Notes: generated by a model not told the origin, from the letters alone. A stretch of DNA of 52,011 bases from a bacterium (GCA_030426125.1 JAUHZB010000006.1:1-52011); one strand, 5' to 3'. Counted from the stretch's first letter, positions 26,418-34,048 are shown. Translations and numbers: made by a program.

Positions 26418-26722
26418 TATTGTTTAGTATATTTTAGTTGACGAAAAACAGCCAGTAGCACACCAAGTACCAACCAAAACAAAGCATAATATACCAAGCC
26501 TTGATCAAAATTTAGTCCAGCACTAAACTCCCCATTACCAGCAGGTACTCTGTACATCTCGAATAATCTAAATGGACCAAACCTTGCAGTTTGTATACCT
26601 TGCTCACTAGCCAACCTTGAGGCCAGACCTATGATTAAAGCAGCGAAGGTTAAAGCGCCAATTACAAGCATTGTTAAAATACTGGTAGCAAACCTACTTT
26701 TATTGTTCCTAAGCACCGCCAT
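26417..26722 (-). CDS. small two-helix membrane protein in ABC operon
   Basis: Not recognised. The 101-residue product has two hydrophobic helices (about residues 14-36 and 70-90) and a basic end (FRQLKYTKQ). It overlaps the permease gene by 14 bases upstream and murI by one base downstream, so it is an integral operon member. It may be an accessory subunit of the transporter or an immunity-type protein; this is inference from position only. Confidence 0.65.
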   Translation of the reverse strand: MAVLRNNKSRFATSILTMLVIGALTFAALIIGLASRLASEQGIQTARFGPFRLFEMYRVPAGNGEFSAGLNFDQGLVYYALFWLVLGVLLAVFRQLKYTKQ

Positions 26723-28046
26723 ATTTTCGTCTCCTATTTAACTCAATAATATAAATTAGAACCATAGCCAAAGCTGAAACTACTAACCAATTGATAAGCT
26801 GCTCAACAGCATTCTTGTCGGAGAAGCTAGCAACTCTAGGCAATAAAAAAATACTCGAAATAGCCAGCGCTGCCGACATAAATTGACTAGCCGTATCACT
26901 AACTCTAGGCACCAGTATGGTGCTCATCATGAGGCCAACGACTGAAGCAAATAGTTGAATAGAAAAATACATAACTATAAAAGTTATCGGGCTAACTGCG
27001 TAGCTAATTAAAGCTAGCAGTAAAGGCGCCCCAATAACTAACCCTAGCGTCGTTACGGCTATAAGTTCAGATTTAACTAAACCGCCTACCCCAGATAATT
27101 GAATAATTTCTGGGGGACAATAGCGAGCTATTACCCCACGAACATCGCAGGCGAAAGTCGCTGATAATATTGCAGTAAAAAATAGTAACTGGTAGGGATC
27201 TATGACCGCTTTACCTCGAGCAATAATAACCAGTGCACTAGAAAAACTAAGAGTTAAAGCTATCAGCAGTGATCCTTTAGTCCTCTTGTTACGCCACAAC
27301 TTCACAAGATACCAGCCCCAATATGGTATAACATTAGGAATAACAGATCTCGTTAAATGTCTAGGTGCCGACTCACCAATGCTCAGCCCACGCCTATACA
27401 ACTGCCAATGACCCAGAATTGGAGCTAGCAATATCAGACAGATAACCATAATAGTTCTGTTATTTTGATCAACTGTGGCCTGAAGTAAATTATCAAATAG
27501 CATACCAGTGGAGATAACAATAGAAATAAATAGCATATAACTAACATTCCTTTTCTTAAGCCTAATCAATAGACAGCCATAGCCAGAAAATAAGCCTAGC
27601 AACCAACCGCTTATTGCAATCACATTGGAAGCTAACATTACTGTAGCTGCTGAATTGATCACCAGTGACCCGAATACACCTACAAAGCTCAAGATAATTA
27701 TTATCGGGATCTCCATAGCCATCCAGCGGGAAAATTTTGTTATTCCCAGCATCTTTAGTATCCCACTATAGCCATAAACACTAGACTGATTACCGATAGA
27801 ATTCATGGCCATTACTACGAATCCGCCTATAATAAATCCAATCGCCAAAGACAAGCAAAAAATTACAGTATCAGGAAATCCAAATGGAAGTATTGCTCCT
27901 CTTACGGCTTTAGCTAAAACTGAGCCGAAGAAAATTGCAATAAACCCTCCGACTAGCAACTTCTTAACTACCGAAAACAACGGAGATAAACTTTGAGATG
28001 AAAAATGGACAATTAATACCGTTCTTATTATCGGCCAATTAAGCAT
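26709..28046 (-). CDS. ABC transporter permease (multi-pass)
   Basis: Membrane protein of 445 residues with about ten to twelve hydrophobic helices and short loops, no soluble domain. It follows an ABC ATPase gene with an 8-base overlap, so it is very probably the channel subunit. The sequence lacks diagnostic motifs of known permease families; its topology is similar to ABC-2 or YydJ/SkfF-type peptide exporters. Its basic loops (RLKKRN, LNRRRKYGG) are consistent with the inside-positive rule. The probable cargo is the hydrophobic peptide encoded at the operon's start. Confidence 0.7.
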   Translation of the reverse strand: MLNWPIIRTVLIVHFSSQSLSPLFSVVKKLLVGGFIAIFFGSVLAKAVRGAILPFGFPDTVIFCLSLAIGFIIGGFVVMAMNSIGNQSSVYGYSGILKMLGITKFSRWMAMEIPIIIILSFVGVFGSLVINSAATVMLASNVIAISGWLLGLFSGYGCLLIRLKKRNVSYMLFISIVISTGMLFDNLLQATVDQNNRTIMVICLILLAPILGHWQLYRRGLSIGESAPRHLTRSVIPNVIPYWGWYLVKLWRNKRTKGSLLIALTLSFSSALVIIARGKAVIDPYQLLFFTAILSATFACDVRGVIARYCPPEIIQLSGVGGLVKSELIAVTTLGLVIGAPLLLALISYAVSPITFIVMYFSIQLFASVVGLMMSTILVPRVSDTASQFMSAALAISSIFLLPRVASFSDKNAVEQLINWLVVSALAMVLIYIIELNRRRKYGGA

Positions 28047-28773
28047 TGTAGACCTCCATAAACCTATTAGATAGGCTACCTGATCGATCTATAATATTCT
28101 CTATATAGTCGTTGAATACAATAGATCCTCTGGCGATCATCACAATCTCTTGTCCTAATCTCTCAGCCCAGTACAAATCATGTGTAGCTGCTATAATGCA
28201 ACTTCCTCCGTACATTTTGCGCCTCAATAACCTCTCGGCTCTATCTATAGCTACCGGATCTAGACCATTTCTAAGCTCATCAACAACTATAAAAAACGGA
28301 TCATGAATCAAGCCAGCAATGATCTGGACTTTCTTTTTATTTCCATGACTTAAGTCACCTAGCTGTTGATTGAAGCTATCAAATAACAAATCCTGTGCTA
28401 ATTCCTCAAGTCGTTTATTTGCGATTTTGGGGTCAATAGTTTTATAAATAGAAATTAATAAGGAGAAATATTCCTTAGCGGTTAGCTCTGGAATTATCCA
28501 ATCTTCATTATCCGGAATGAAACCAACCAATCTCTTAACCTCAACAGACTCTTTACTACTATCATATCCGCAGATATCAACCACTCCACTACTCGGCTTT
28601 ATTAAGCCAACTAAGCTTTCCATAAAAGTGGTCTTTCCGCTACCATTAGCTCCGACGATACAAGTCATACCGCCTGGTAAAAAACGAAGATATGGAATAT
28701 ATAGCTGGAATTTTTGACTACGCCTAACTTTCAGCTCATCAATAGTTAACTTTATTCTACGTCTTCGTCGCAT
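28039..28773 (-). CDS. ABC transporter ATP-binding protein
   Basis: ATPase subunit with Walker A GANGSGKTTF, Q-loop region VGFIPDNED, signature LSHGNKKK (a variant of LSGGQ), Walker B FFIVVDELRNGLDP and the H-loop AATHDLYWAE. Walker B has VDEL where VDEP is usual, leaving the catalytic Glu in place. The frame opens at 28815, overlapping the upstream gene by 59 bases; the internal ATG at 28773 (MRRRRRIKLTIDELKV) is more plausible and gives about 244 residues. It couples to the permease gene by overlap. Most similar in type to single-domain peptide or antibiotic exporters. Confidence 0.88.
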   Translation of the reverse strand: MRRRRRIKLTIDELKVRRSQKFQLYIPYLRFLPGGMTCIVGANGSGKTTFMESLVGLIKPSSGVVDICGYDSSKESVEVKRLVGFIPDNEDWIIPELTAKEYFSLLISIYKTIDPKIANKRLEELAQDLLFDSFNQQLGDLSHGNKKKVQIIAGLIHDPFFIVVDELRNGLDPVAIDRAERLLRRKMYGGSCIIAATHDLYWAERLGQEIVMIARGSIVFNDYIENIIDRSGSLSNRFMEVYNA

Positions 28774-29620
28774 AACGAGCCTCCTGAATAAACCCCCAAA
28801 TAACACGACCATCACTAAAACCAGGCATCCAGCTACACAGATGAAATATTGCTACACTTATTCCAATAATCCAGCTGAACCACAATGTGGCAAGCAGCGA
28901 TAGTGGCAAAATAAGAATCGAGACTAATGCCCCCGCGACTGGTCCGGACACGGCACTAAGCAGTTCATCCTTATGATCTAACGTTGGATGTAGCACCCCT
29001 ATCCTTGAGCCTCTAATCAGTAAAGCTGGTTTATATAAACAATGCCTTGGCTCTCTGGTCACAAAATAGATGTGCACTAATTCATGAACAACTGTACTGA
29101 TCAGCAGACAACCATAGAACGTGATTGTCACCCAAACTATAGTACTAACAGAGATATTTAGCCCGTAAGCAATGATAGCTGTGAATAGCATCAATATATT
29201 AGTCAACCTCATTGCCCTAATAACTGCCTGTATAGCTCCTGTAATATCTCCTTCGAATCGCTGTGACGGTTTATCTACTTTGACAAAATGAAGCTTCATA
29301 TTTGCCCTATAATACAAGTCATTTAGCGCAGAGCGCCTAGTCCTATCAACCTGCAGACCTCCTATACTATCCAAGAAATTAAATACAGTCTGTATAGTCT
29401 CGGTAGCTAAGTATCTATTTTGAAGCCTCCTACGAAGCTGCCACCAATATATTGGCTCAACTAGACCCTCGATGATATACACAGCAAACCTCGAAAGTTG
29501 ATGGCTAGCTCCATTGGCCCGGTCATAAATGTAACTACCCTTATGGATTAAACCTGACGACAAGCGCAGTTTGTCATCATCAGAAATTAATCCGGCATTA
29601 TAGGCGATAGCACTCATCAC
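28757..29620 (-). CDS. M50 site-2-type membrane metalloprotease with N-terminal PqqD/RRE-like domain
   Basis: Fusion of two parts in 287 residues. Residues about 25-95 (YIYDRANGASHQLSRFAVYII, then a helical segment and LDSIGGLQ) follow the beta-hairpin plus winged-helix pattern of PqqD/RiPP recognition elements, which bind leader peptides. Residues about 145-287 are a membrane zinc protease: HELVH at 179-183 (zinc ligands and catalytic Glu), SGPVAGA after it, and the third ligand Asp at 270 in GFSDGRVIW, as in M50 proteases. It begins within the last four bases of the small peptide gene and overlaps the ATPase gene. The likely job is to bind and cleave the encoded peptide before export. The RRE assignment is by eye and less certain than the protease. 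Confidence 0.75.
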   Translation of the reverse strand: MMSAIAYNAGLISDDDKLRLSSGLIHKGSYIYDRANGASHQLSRFAVYIIEGLVEPIYWWQLRRRLQNRYLATETIQTVFNFLDSIGGLQVDRTRRSALNDLYYRANMKLHFVKVDKPSQRFEGDITGAIQAVIRAMRLTNILMLFTAIIAYGLNISVSTIVWVTITFYGCLLISTVVHELVHIYFVTREPRHCLYKPALLIRGSRIGVLHPTLDHKDELLSAVSGPVAGALVSILILPLSLLATLWFSWIIGISVAIFHLCSWMPGFSDGRVIWGFIQEARYATKT

Positions 29621-29814
29621 CTACACTTAAATGTTGCCTTGGCATTTTTCCAGTCCAACTCTATGCTTTTGGCACCCCGCCATCCGCAGATAATTATGGC
29701 CGCCAACCCGGTAGACCCGACTATAATCACCCAAGCTAGTGCTGCCACTATAACAGCAGATTCTTTAGTTTCATATCGATGAAATGGATCAGCGATAATT
29801 ATTGAATTATTCAT
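29617..29814 (-). CDS. small hydrophobic peptide, candidate precursor of a processed/exported peptide
   Basis: Product of 65 residues: a polar, charged N-terminus (NNSIIIADPFHRYETKES), one strongly hydrophobic Gly/Ala/Ile segment (about 19-43) and a basic C-terminal part ending FKCR, with Cys at 43 and 64. A longer frame opens at 29922, but a consensus promoter at 29864-29892 lies inside it, and the ATG at 29814 has GAGGG three bases upstream. It is the first gene of the operon, overlapping the RRE-M50 gene by four bases. The order peptide-protease-ABC resembles RiPP/bacteriocin loci such as yydF-yydJ. The alternative is a small membrane subunit of the protease complex. Confidence 0.65.
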   Translation of the reverse strand: MNNSIIIADPFHRYETKESAVIVAALAWVIIVGSTGLAAIIICGWRGAKSIELDWKNAKATFKCR

Positions 29815-29863
29815 ACACCCTCTTTTCTTTATGTGACTTTGCGGACAGCTGTGCCTGTATCCA

Positions 29864-29892
29864 TTTGTAGTTCTATGGAAATTTATTGTCAA
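29864..29892 (-). promoter_or_regulatory. promoter of the peptide/M50/ABC/murI operon
   Basis: Minus strand TTGACA (29887-29892), 17-base spacer, TACAAA (29864-29869). The leader of about 45 bases contains the palindrome ACAGCTGT. Confidence 0.75.
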
Positions 29893-29901
29893 TTTATCAA
29901 A

Positions 29902-29919
29902 ATGGTTAATAATAACCAT
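29902..29919. promoter_or_regulatory. palindromic operator candidate upstream of the -35
   Basis: ATGGTTA-ATAA-TAACCAT, perfect 7-base arms with a 4-base centre, 9 bases upstream of the -35. A second imperfect inverted repeat (GTGCAATTATTACAC) lies about 35 bases further upstream. A regulator is not identified. Confidence 0.5.
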
Positions 29920-30069
29920 CATAATTTTGAGAAAATGCTATCTATCAAGAAAAATGGTGCAATTATTACACTGAATTTTTTGTAGTAAAAAAATGTTAAT
30001 CAAATGATTTACAGTCAATTAAATGTTACACACACAAAACATTGAGTTATAATATAAAGTATTAAGACG

Positions 30070-30110
30070 AAAAGAGCCCCGAACGGTTAACTACCTAAGG
30101 CTCTCTTTTC
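30070..30110 (-). terminator. possible terminator after folD
   Basis: AAAAGAGAGCC pairs with GGCTCTTTT around a 20-base loop that can itself fold (GGTAGTTAACC). It overlaps the folD stop. The following run CGTCTTAA is not a strong U-tract, so termination is uncertain. Confidence 0.35.
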
Positions 30111-30921
30111 ATTTATGGACCTGCGGATTTCTTGCTGAACGAATAACATTATCGAACAAAGCACAAACTGTCAGTGGCCCTACTCCACCCTTAAGCGGAG
30201 TGATAGTAATGTCTGGAAGCTCACGGACGGTGTTATCAACGTCGCCGATCAGGCCATTGCTGTCAGTCGCAACACCAGCATCAACAATTACAGCGTCTTC
30301 TTTTATCATGTCTTTTGTTATCAATCCTGGTACTCCAGTAGCTGAGATAATGATATCGGCTGACTTGCATTGCTCGCTTAGATCTCCGCTTTTTTTATCA
30401 ACCACAGAAACATCTAGATCTGATGTTTTCAGTAATTTCAAAAGAGGCTTACCGACTAAGCGTCCATGGCCAACTATCACAATTTTCCTGCCTGGTAAGT
30501 TTATGTTATAGCCCGCTAATAGCCATGAAATAGCGAGCGGTGTAGGTGCATCAAATTTCGTCCCTACTCCGAGACCGTCAACATCTTTACTCTTATCTAC
30601 TAGATTAAGTACCTTGTCAGTCTGAGATCTATCTGGGAGTGGAATCTGGACAATTACTCCGTGCACTGATTGATCCTGATTTAATGACTTTATTCTATCC
30701 TCGGCCTCAGCTTGCTCTATAGTATGAACATCGACAGTAATACCAATATCTGATCCATACTTCTGCTTTAATTTCATATAGCTATCTACAACTGGATCTG
30801 GGTTAGTACGAATAATAGCCAGCTTTGGCGTGACTCCTTTAGATTGAACCAAGGAGCGCACTTCAGTGGCCTGACGTTGTTTGATATAGCCAGCTAAGCT
30901 ACTGCCATCTAATATTTTCAT
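30109..30921 (-). CDS. folD: bifunctional methylenetetrahydrofolate dehydrogenase/cyclohydrolase
   Basis: One-carbon enzyme oxidising 5,10-methylene-THF and hydrolysing 5,10-methenyl-THF. The 270-residue product has the substrate Lys/Tyr region SYMKLKQKY (where the usual YxxxK lies), GVIVQIPLP, KDVDGLG, the NADP fold IVGHGRLVGKP, then SADIIISATGVPGLI, VDAGV and the C-terminal TPLKGGVGPLTVCAL. Slightly shorter than the usual 280-290. Start at ATG 30921. No partner gene overlaps; downstream is the possible terminator. Confidence 0.95.
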   Translation of the reverse strand: MKILDGSSLAGYIKQRQATEVRSLVQSKGVTPKLAIIRTNPDPVVDSYMKLKQKYGSDIGITVDVHTIEQAEAEDRIKSLNQDQSVHGVIVQIPLPDRSQTDKVLNLVDKSKDVDGLGVGTKFDAPTPLAISWLLAGYNINLPGRKIVIVGHGRLVGKPLLKLLKTSDLDVSVVDKKSGDLSEQCKSADIIISATGVPGLITKDMIKEDAVIVDAGVATDSNGLIGDVDNTVRELPDITITPLKGGVGPLTVCALFDNVIRSARNPQVHK

Positions 30922-30981
30922 ATCTGTTATTTAACCATACATATTCGGTCTACAGAAATAAATGGAATTCTTTAGCAACTA

Positions 30982-31629
30982 TTAGAGTATTTCTTTAAGC
31001 TTTCTAATATCTTGTATATAGATCAAAGACCTAGAGACACGGATCAAGCCTTTTTTCTCTAGCCCATTAAGTTCTCGCCCTGTCGTCTCCCTTGTCGCGT
31101 TTATCGAGCTGGCGATGTCTTGATGCCTAAGAGGGACGTCAATTACTATCTCATTATCTATAACGTGGCCGAATCTAGGTTCTAAAGAAAGGATAAAAGC
31201 CACCAGCCTTTCTCTTACTGTCCGATACTCCAGCCCGATTATTCTCTCCGAATGAACCCGGTACATTTCTACTGCCATATCTAGAATAGGTGCTAACAAC
31301 TCCGGATCAGCTTCAATATTCTTTAAAAAGTCTTTACGGCTGATCCGCCACAACACCACATCATTTAATACTTGGTAGATTACACTTCTCTCCTGGCCAG
31401 TGACCGCCCAAATAAGCGGGAATACTTCGTCTTGTTGCCTTATCACTAGTAAGTTCTCTTCGCCGTACTTAGTGATATCGAAAGCCTTGACGGTACCAGA
31501 TTCAATGTAGAAAACCGCGTTATTGTGCTCTCCGGGGCGAACAACATACTCCCCTTTAGAATAAGAAAGCCGATTACCTTTCTTGAAGATATCGACTAAT
31601 TTAGCATTTTGTTCTTTTGAGCCCAACAT
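30982..31629 (-). CDS. Crp/Fnr-family transcription regulator
   Basis: Product of about 215 residues: N-terminal cyclic-nucleotide-binding fold (about 20-115), dimer helix, and a C-terminal winged helix-turn-helix. The recognition helix ATRETTGRELNGLEKKG keeps R, E and R of the Crp helix RETVGR, which reads GTGA half-sites. The effector pocket lacks a clear RxS cAMP signature and Fnr-type cysteines are absent, so the effector is unknown. The frame opens with TTG at 31644, but that stretch encodes TATAAT (31636-31641); the ATG at 31629 fits a leaderless start. A GTGA-N6-TCAC site lies upstream at 31676-31691. It is divergent from the PH-domain gene. Confidence 0.9.
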   Translation of the reverse strand: MLGSKEQNAKLVDIFKKGNRLSYSKGEYVVRPGEHNNAVFYIESGTVKAFDITKYGEENLLVIRQQDEVFPLIWAVTGQERSVIYQVLNDVVLWRISRKDFLKNIEADPELLAPILDMAVEMYRVHSERIIGLEYRTVRERLVAFILSLEPRFGHVIDNEIVIDVPLRHQDIASSINATRETTGRELNGLEKKGLIRVSRSLIYIQDIRKLKEIL

Positions 31630-31675
31630 GTATAGATTATACAATATTTTAAATAATCCTGCATCCGTATCGCAA

Positions 31676-31691
31676 AGTGAGGTTAATCACA
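31676..31691. promoter_or_regulatory. Crp-type operator between divergent crp/fnr and PH-domain genes
   Basis: AGTGAGGTTAATCACA: GTGA, six bases, TCAC, the Crp consensus core. It lies about 54 bases upstream of the expected crp/fnr start point and about 64 bases upstream of a likely start point for the PH-domain gene (CTGTCA-17-TATAGT at 31713-31741). It matches the recognition helix of the adjacent regulator. Confidence 0.65.
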
Positions 31692-31762
31692 TAGACTTGG
31701 TGATTATGTTAGCTGTCACCCTGCATGGCGCTATATATAGTAATAGTTGAGAGGAGGGAGAC

Positions 31763-32365
31763 ATGGTGAGAGCAATAACAGTTCAAAAACAATTAAAGGC
31801 AATTGGTGCTTCATTTCCGTTTTTTGGGAGACCGGAAATAGATGAGCTACCAAAAATTATGGTTGATGGCGAGGTAATTCAACATATAATCTTTGGGCGT
31901 TATGAGGGGGGTTATGCCGTTCTTTGTGCAACCAACTTCAGAATACTATTAATAGACAAAAAACTACTGTTTTTAACAGTTGAAGACGTCCGTTACGACA
32001 TGATAGCTGAACTAGATTATGGTCATCAGTTCTTAGGAGCCACCATTCACATCCGAAGCTTTAGTAAGGACTTAAAATTCCAGTGCTTCAATAAACAAAA
32101 ACTACGTGACTTCACTAGTTTTATTCAGCAAAGAGTTATGGAGCTCCGTCAACACCACATCCAGCCACTCAATCAAGAAGAATCTACTATGCCAATACCT
32201 ATTCAGACTTTTAACGAACCAGACAACCAACTAACCCCCCAACAAGCTGCTTCTTTAATCCCGCTAAACCGCGAAAAATGGCATAAGGCCAACCCGGTCC
32301 CAAAAGCAAACAATCCATACGTGCAATCTCCACTACTTACCAGAAAACGAGTCGGGCGCTACTAG
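31763..32365 (+). CDS. PH-like domain protein
   Basis: Soluble protein of 200 residues. The first 125 residues have the bacterial pleckstrin-homology (YokE/bPH) pattern: VDGEVIQHIIFGRYEGGYAVLCATNFRILLIDKKLLF with the ATNFRILLID strand, the DMIAELDYG strand, a further strand IHIRSF, and a C-terminal helix with DFTSFIQQRVMEL. The rest is a Gln/Pro-rich tail. Such proteins are membrane- or phospho-ligand-associated but often unassigned. GGAGGGAG five bases before the ATG is a strong ribosome-binding site, unlike many leaderless neighbours. Its promoter region shares the Crp-type site. Confidence 0.75.
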   Translation: MVRAITVQKQLKAIGASFPFFGRPEIDELPKIMVDGEVIQHIIFGRYEGGYAVLCATNFRILLIDKKLLFLTVEDVRYDMIAELDYGHQFLGATIHIRSFSKDLKFQCFNKQKLRDFTSFIQQRVMELRQHHIQPLNQEESTMPIPIQTFNEPDNQLTPQQAASLIPLNREKWHKANPVPKANNPYVQSPLLTRKRVGRY

Positions 32366-32402
32366 ACTCAACAGAGGGCTAGCTAACAGATAGATTAGTT
32401 GT

Positions 32403-32408
32403 TATAAT
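32403..32408 (+). promoter_or_regulatory. -10 box for tRNA-Gly/tRNA-Arg
   Basis: TATAAT 19 bases before the tRNA-Gly 5' end. The -35 is poor. Confidence 0.5.
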
Positions 32409-32427
32409 ACATCCGTTGTAAATGCAA

Positions 32428-32502
32428 GCGGGTGTCGTACAACGGCTAGTATATGAGTTTTCCAAACTCAGGACGAGGGTTCGATTCCCTCCACCCGCAC
32501 CA
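32428..32502 (+). tRNA. tRNA-Gly (anticodon TCC)
   Basis: Acceptor GCGGGTG/CACCCGC, anticodon arm TGAGT-TTTCCAA-ACTCA with TCC at 34-36, T-arm GAGGG-TTCGATT-CCCTC, discriminator A and encoded CCA. TATAAT at 32403-32408 is the -10 for the tRNA-Gly/Arg pair. Confidence 0.95.
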
Positions 32503-32509
32503 AAAATAC

Positions 32510-32586
32510 GCCCCCGTAGCTCAGCTGGATAGAGCAGGAGACTTCTAAGCTCAAGGTCGCATGTTCGAATCATGCCGGGGGTACCA
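32510..32586 (+). tRNA. tRNA-Arg (anticodon TCT) with unusual anticodon stem
   Basis: Acceptor GCCCCCG/CGGGGGT (G-T closing pair), D-stem GCTC/GAGC, T-arm GCATG-TTCGAAT-CATGC, discriminator A, encoded CCA. The anticodon arm is GGAGA-CTTCTAA-GCTCA: TCT at 34-36, but only three Watson-Crick pairs, flanked by G27.A43 and A31.G39. It is 7 bases after tRNA-Gly. Confidence 0.88.
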
Positions 32587-32644
32587 ACAGCATCTTAAAT
32601 CTGAATATTTTCAATCCAACAACTGTAAAGTACAACCAACGAGC

Positions 32645-32872
32645 CTATTTAATGAGATCTATCTGCTTGGCTAAATCCCGATCTTTGTTGGTGACTTTTT
32701 TCTCTGAGTGAGTCGTTAAACTAACTTTAACTTTACCCCAGCTAAGCTCAATGTCTGGGTGATGGTTTACTAGCTCAGCTAACTCCCCTACTTTATTAAC
32801 AAAGCTAAGAGCCGATTTAAAATCTTTAAACGAAAATTCTTTAGTTAAACTGTTATTTTCTTCATTCCACAC
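32645..32872 (-). CDS. pterin-4a-carbinolamine dehydratase-like protein
   Basis: Small protein of 75 residues with the PCD active-site segment NHHPDIELSWGKVKVSLTTH (about 36-55), which holds the His-His-Pro and the later His of the family, and the end helix NKDRDLAKQID. It is about 20-30 residues shorter than most family members at the N-terminus. The start is GTG with AGGAG six bases upstream and an in-frame TAG before that, so the short form is real. Role in pterin recycling is known for the family, but CPR cells often lack the hydroxylase, so its role here is open. Confidence 0.85.
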   Translation of the reverse strand: MWNEENNSLTKEFSFKDFKSALSFVNKVGELAELVNHHPDIELSWGKVKVSLTTHSEKKVTNKDRDLAKQIDLIK

Positions 32873-32903
32873 AGCAAACTCCTATATACTCTTAAATTAA
32901 TAG

Positions 32904-33758
32904 TTACCCTACAGGATTGGCATACCGCCGACTGTATCTTATGTCTACTGCGTGAGATAGATCTCTTTGCATATTGGCGTGAAGCATCTCATTAAATTCA
33001 CCCGGGTCAGCAGTATCGGTAATTAGTGGCATCCCAAAAACCATATCGGCGTGTTTTGTGTCATAACCCAGGTCTTCATCCCCGATAAACAAACCAACAG
33101 ACAGAACCGCTACTCGCCTGTTGCCAATTAGTTCACTATGTATCTGTTGAAATCCAGACTTCAGTTCTCTAACTTTGTGATGGTGTTGTCCTTCTTGTAG
33201 TCTTTCACCCTCCGGGAAGCCAGCAACATCTAACCGATCCCGAACAGCTTTATTGACGCCAAGACGCCTAGATAATACTGAAGCCTCGACTCTGGCCTCA
33301 GCCAAGTCCTCACTAATTTCTTCACCATCCTTAGCGCGTACAACCGGGTAAGCTCCTAGTGCATCAATGGCATAACGTTGAGCTAAACCAACAATCCCCG
33401 GCTGATTAAATAACGATTGTTTGCCCATTATTGTAAAATTACCTCTCCGATTGCGCAGTGTGGGCACACGTTGGACTGCAGTGGCTAGGTTGTATTGATC
33501 AGTCTCACTTTTGGTATGATTAGATACCAATAAGAGCTGTGTACCGTCACGAACTTCAGCGTCAATCTGCTCCTCGGCACCTCTACCAAAAAATACATGA
33601 GGTCGAAAAATTTGTGATAACGCAAAATGAGCTACCTTGGCAAATGATTTATTAGGACCCCTATGATCATAATATTCAAAGACTTCGGGGTAATTTTCGA
33701 TTGAAACTTCGGGTCTGCTTGCTAAACGCTTCATTGCAAGGATTATACCAATATTCAC
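32904..33758 (-). CDS. PlsC-like acyltransferase
   Basis: Product of 284 residues resembling glycerol-phosphate acyltransferases. It has a histidine motif LLLVSNHTKSETDQY and the substrate-binding block GFPEGERLQEG (usual FPEGTR). The motif spacing is H-X5-D, one residue longer than the family's H-X4-D, which is odd. No membrane helix is obvious. The function in phospholipid or lipid remodelling is inferred from motifs. A second internal ATG (residue 9) could be the start. It precedes tRNA-His on the opposite strand. Confidence 0.7.
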   Translation of the reverse strand: MNIGIILAMKRLASRPEVSIENYPEVFEYYDHRGPNKSFAKVAHFALSQIFRPHVFFGRGAEEQIDAEVRDGTQLLLVSNHTKSETDQYNLATAVQRVPTLRNRRGNFTIMGKQSLFNQPGIVGLAQRYAIDALGAYPVVRAKDGEEISEDLAEARVEASVLSRRLGVNKAVRDRLDVAGFPEGERLQEGQHHHKVRELKSGFQQIHSELIGNRRVAVLSVGLFIGDEDLGYDTKHADMVFGMPLITDTADPGEFNEMLHANMQRDLSHAVDIRYSRRYANPVG

Positions 33759-33787
33759 TGCCTACACCCAAAACCAAGACTCCTCTG

Positions 33788-33816
33788 TTGATACTTTAAC
33801 CCTTAACAGATATAAT
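33788..33816 (+). promoter_or_regulatory. promoter of tRNA-His
   Basis: TTGATA (33788-33793), 17-base spacer, TATAAT (33811-33816), 11 bases before the tRNA. Confidence 0.8.
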
Positions 33817-33827
33817 ACAGAGGTTGT

Positions 33828-33905
33828 GGTGCCTATAGCTCAGCTGGTTAGAGCGTCGGGTTGTGGTTCCGAAGGCCGTGGGTTCAAGTCCCATTAGGCA
33901 CCCCA
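33828..33905 (+). tRNA. tRNA-His (anticodon GTG)
   Basis: G-1 is encoded and pairs with C73; acceptor GTGCCTA/TAGGCAC, anticodon arm TCGGG-TTGTGGT-TCCGA with GTG at 34-36, T-arm with GGTTCAAGTCC, and encoded CCA. Confidence 0.95.
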
Positions 33906-34048
33906 GATTATCTATTAGCATTTTTCCTTTTATTACATATCGCTTTTTTTAACATATATTTTTTCAGCTAACTTTCAATTAAACCTCCTACTATGTAGTT
34001 GTTGCTAGGATCCAGCAATACAACACAAACTAAAAAAGGAGGATAACT

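Noticed and set aside
29814-29922. Longer start of the small peptide gene at 29922
   Set aside because: A consensus promoter lies inside that extension and the ATG at 29814 has its own ribosome-binding site.
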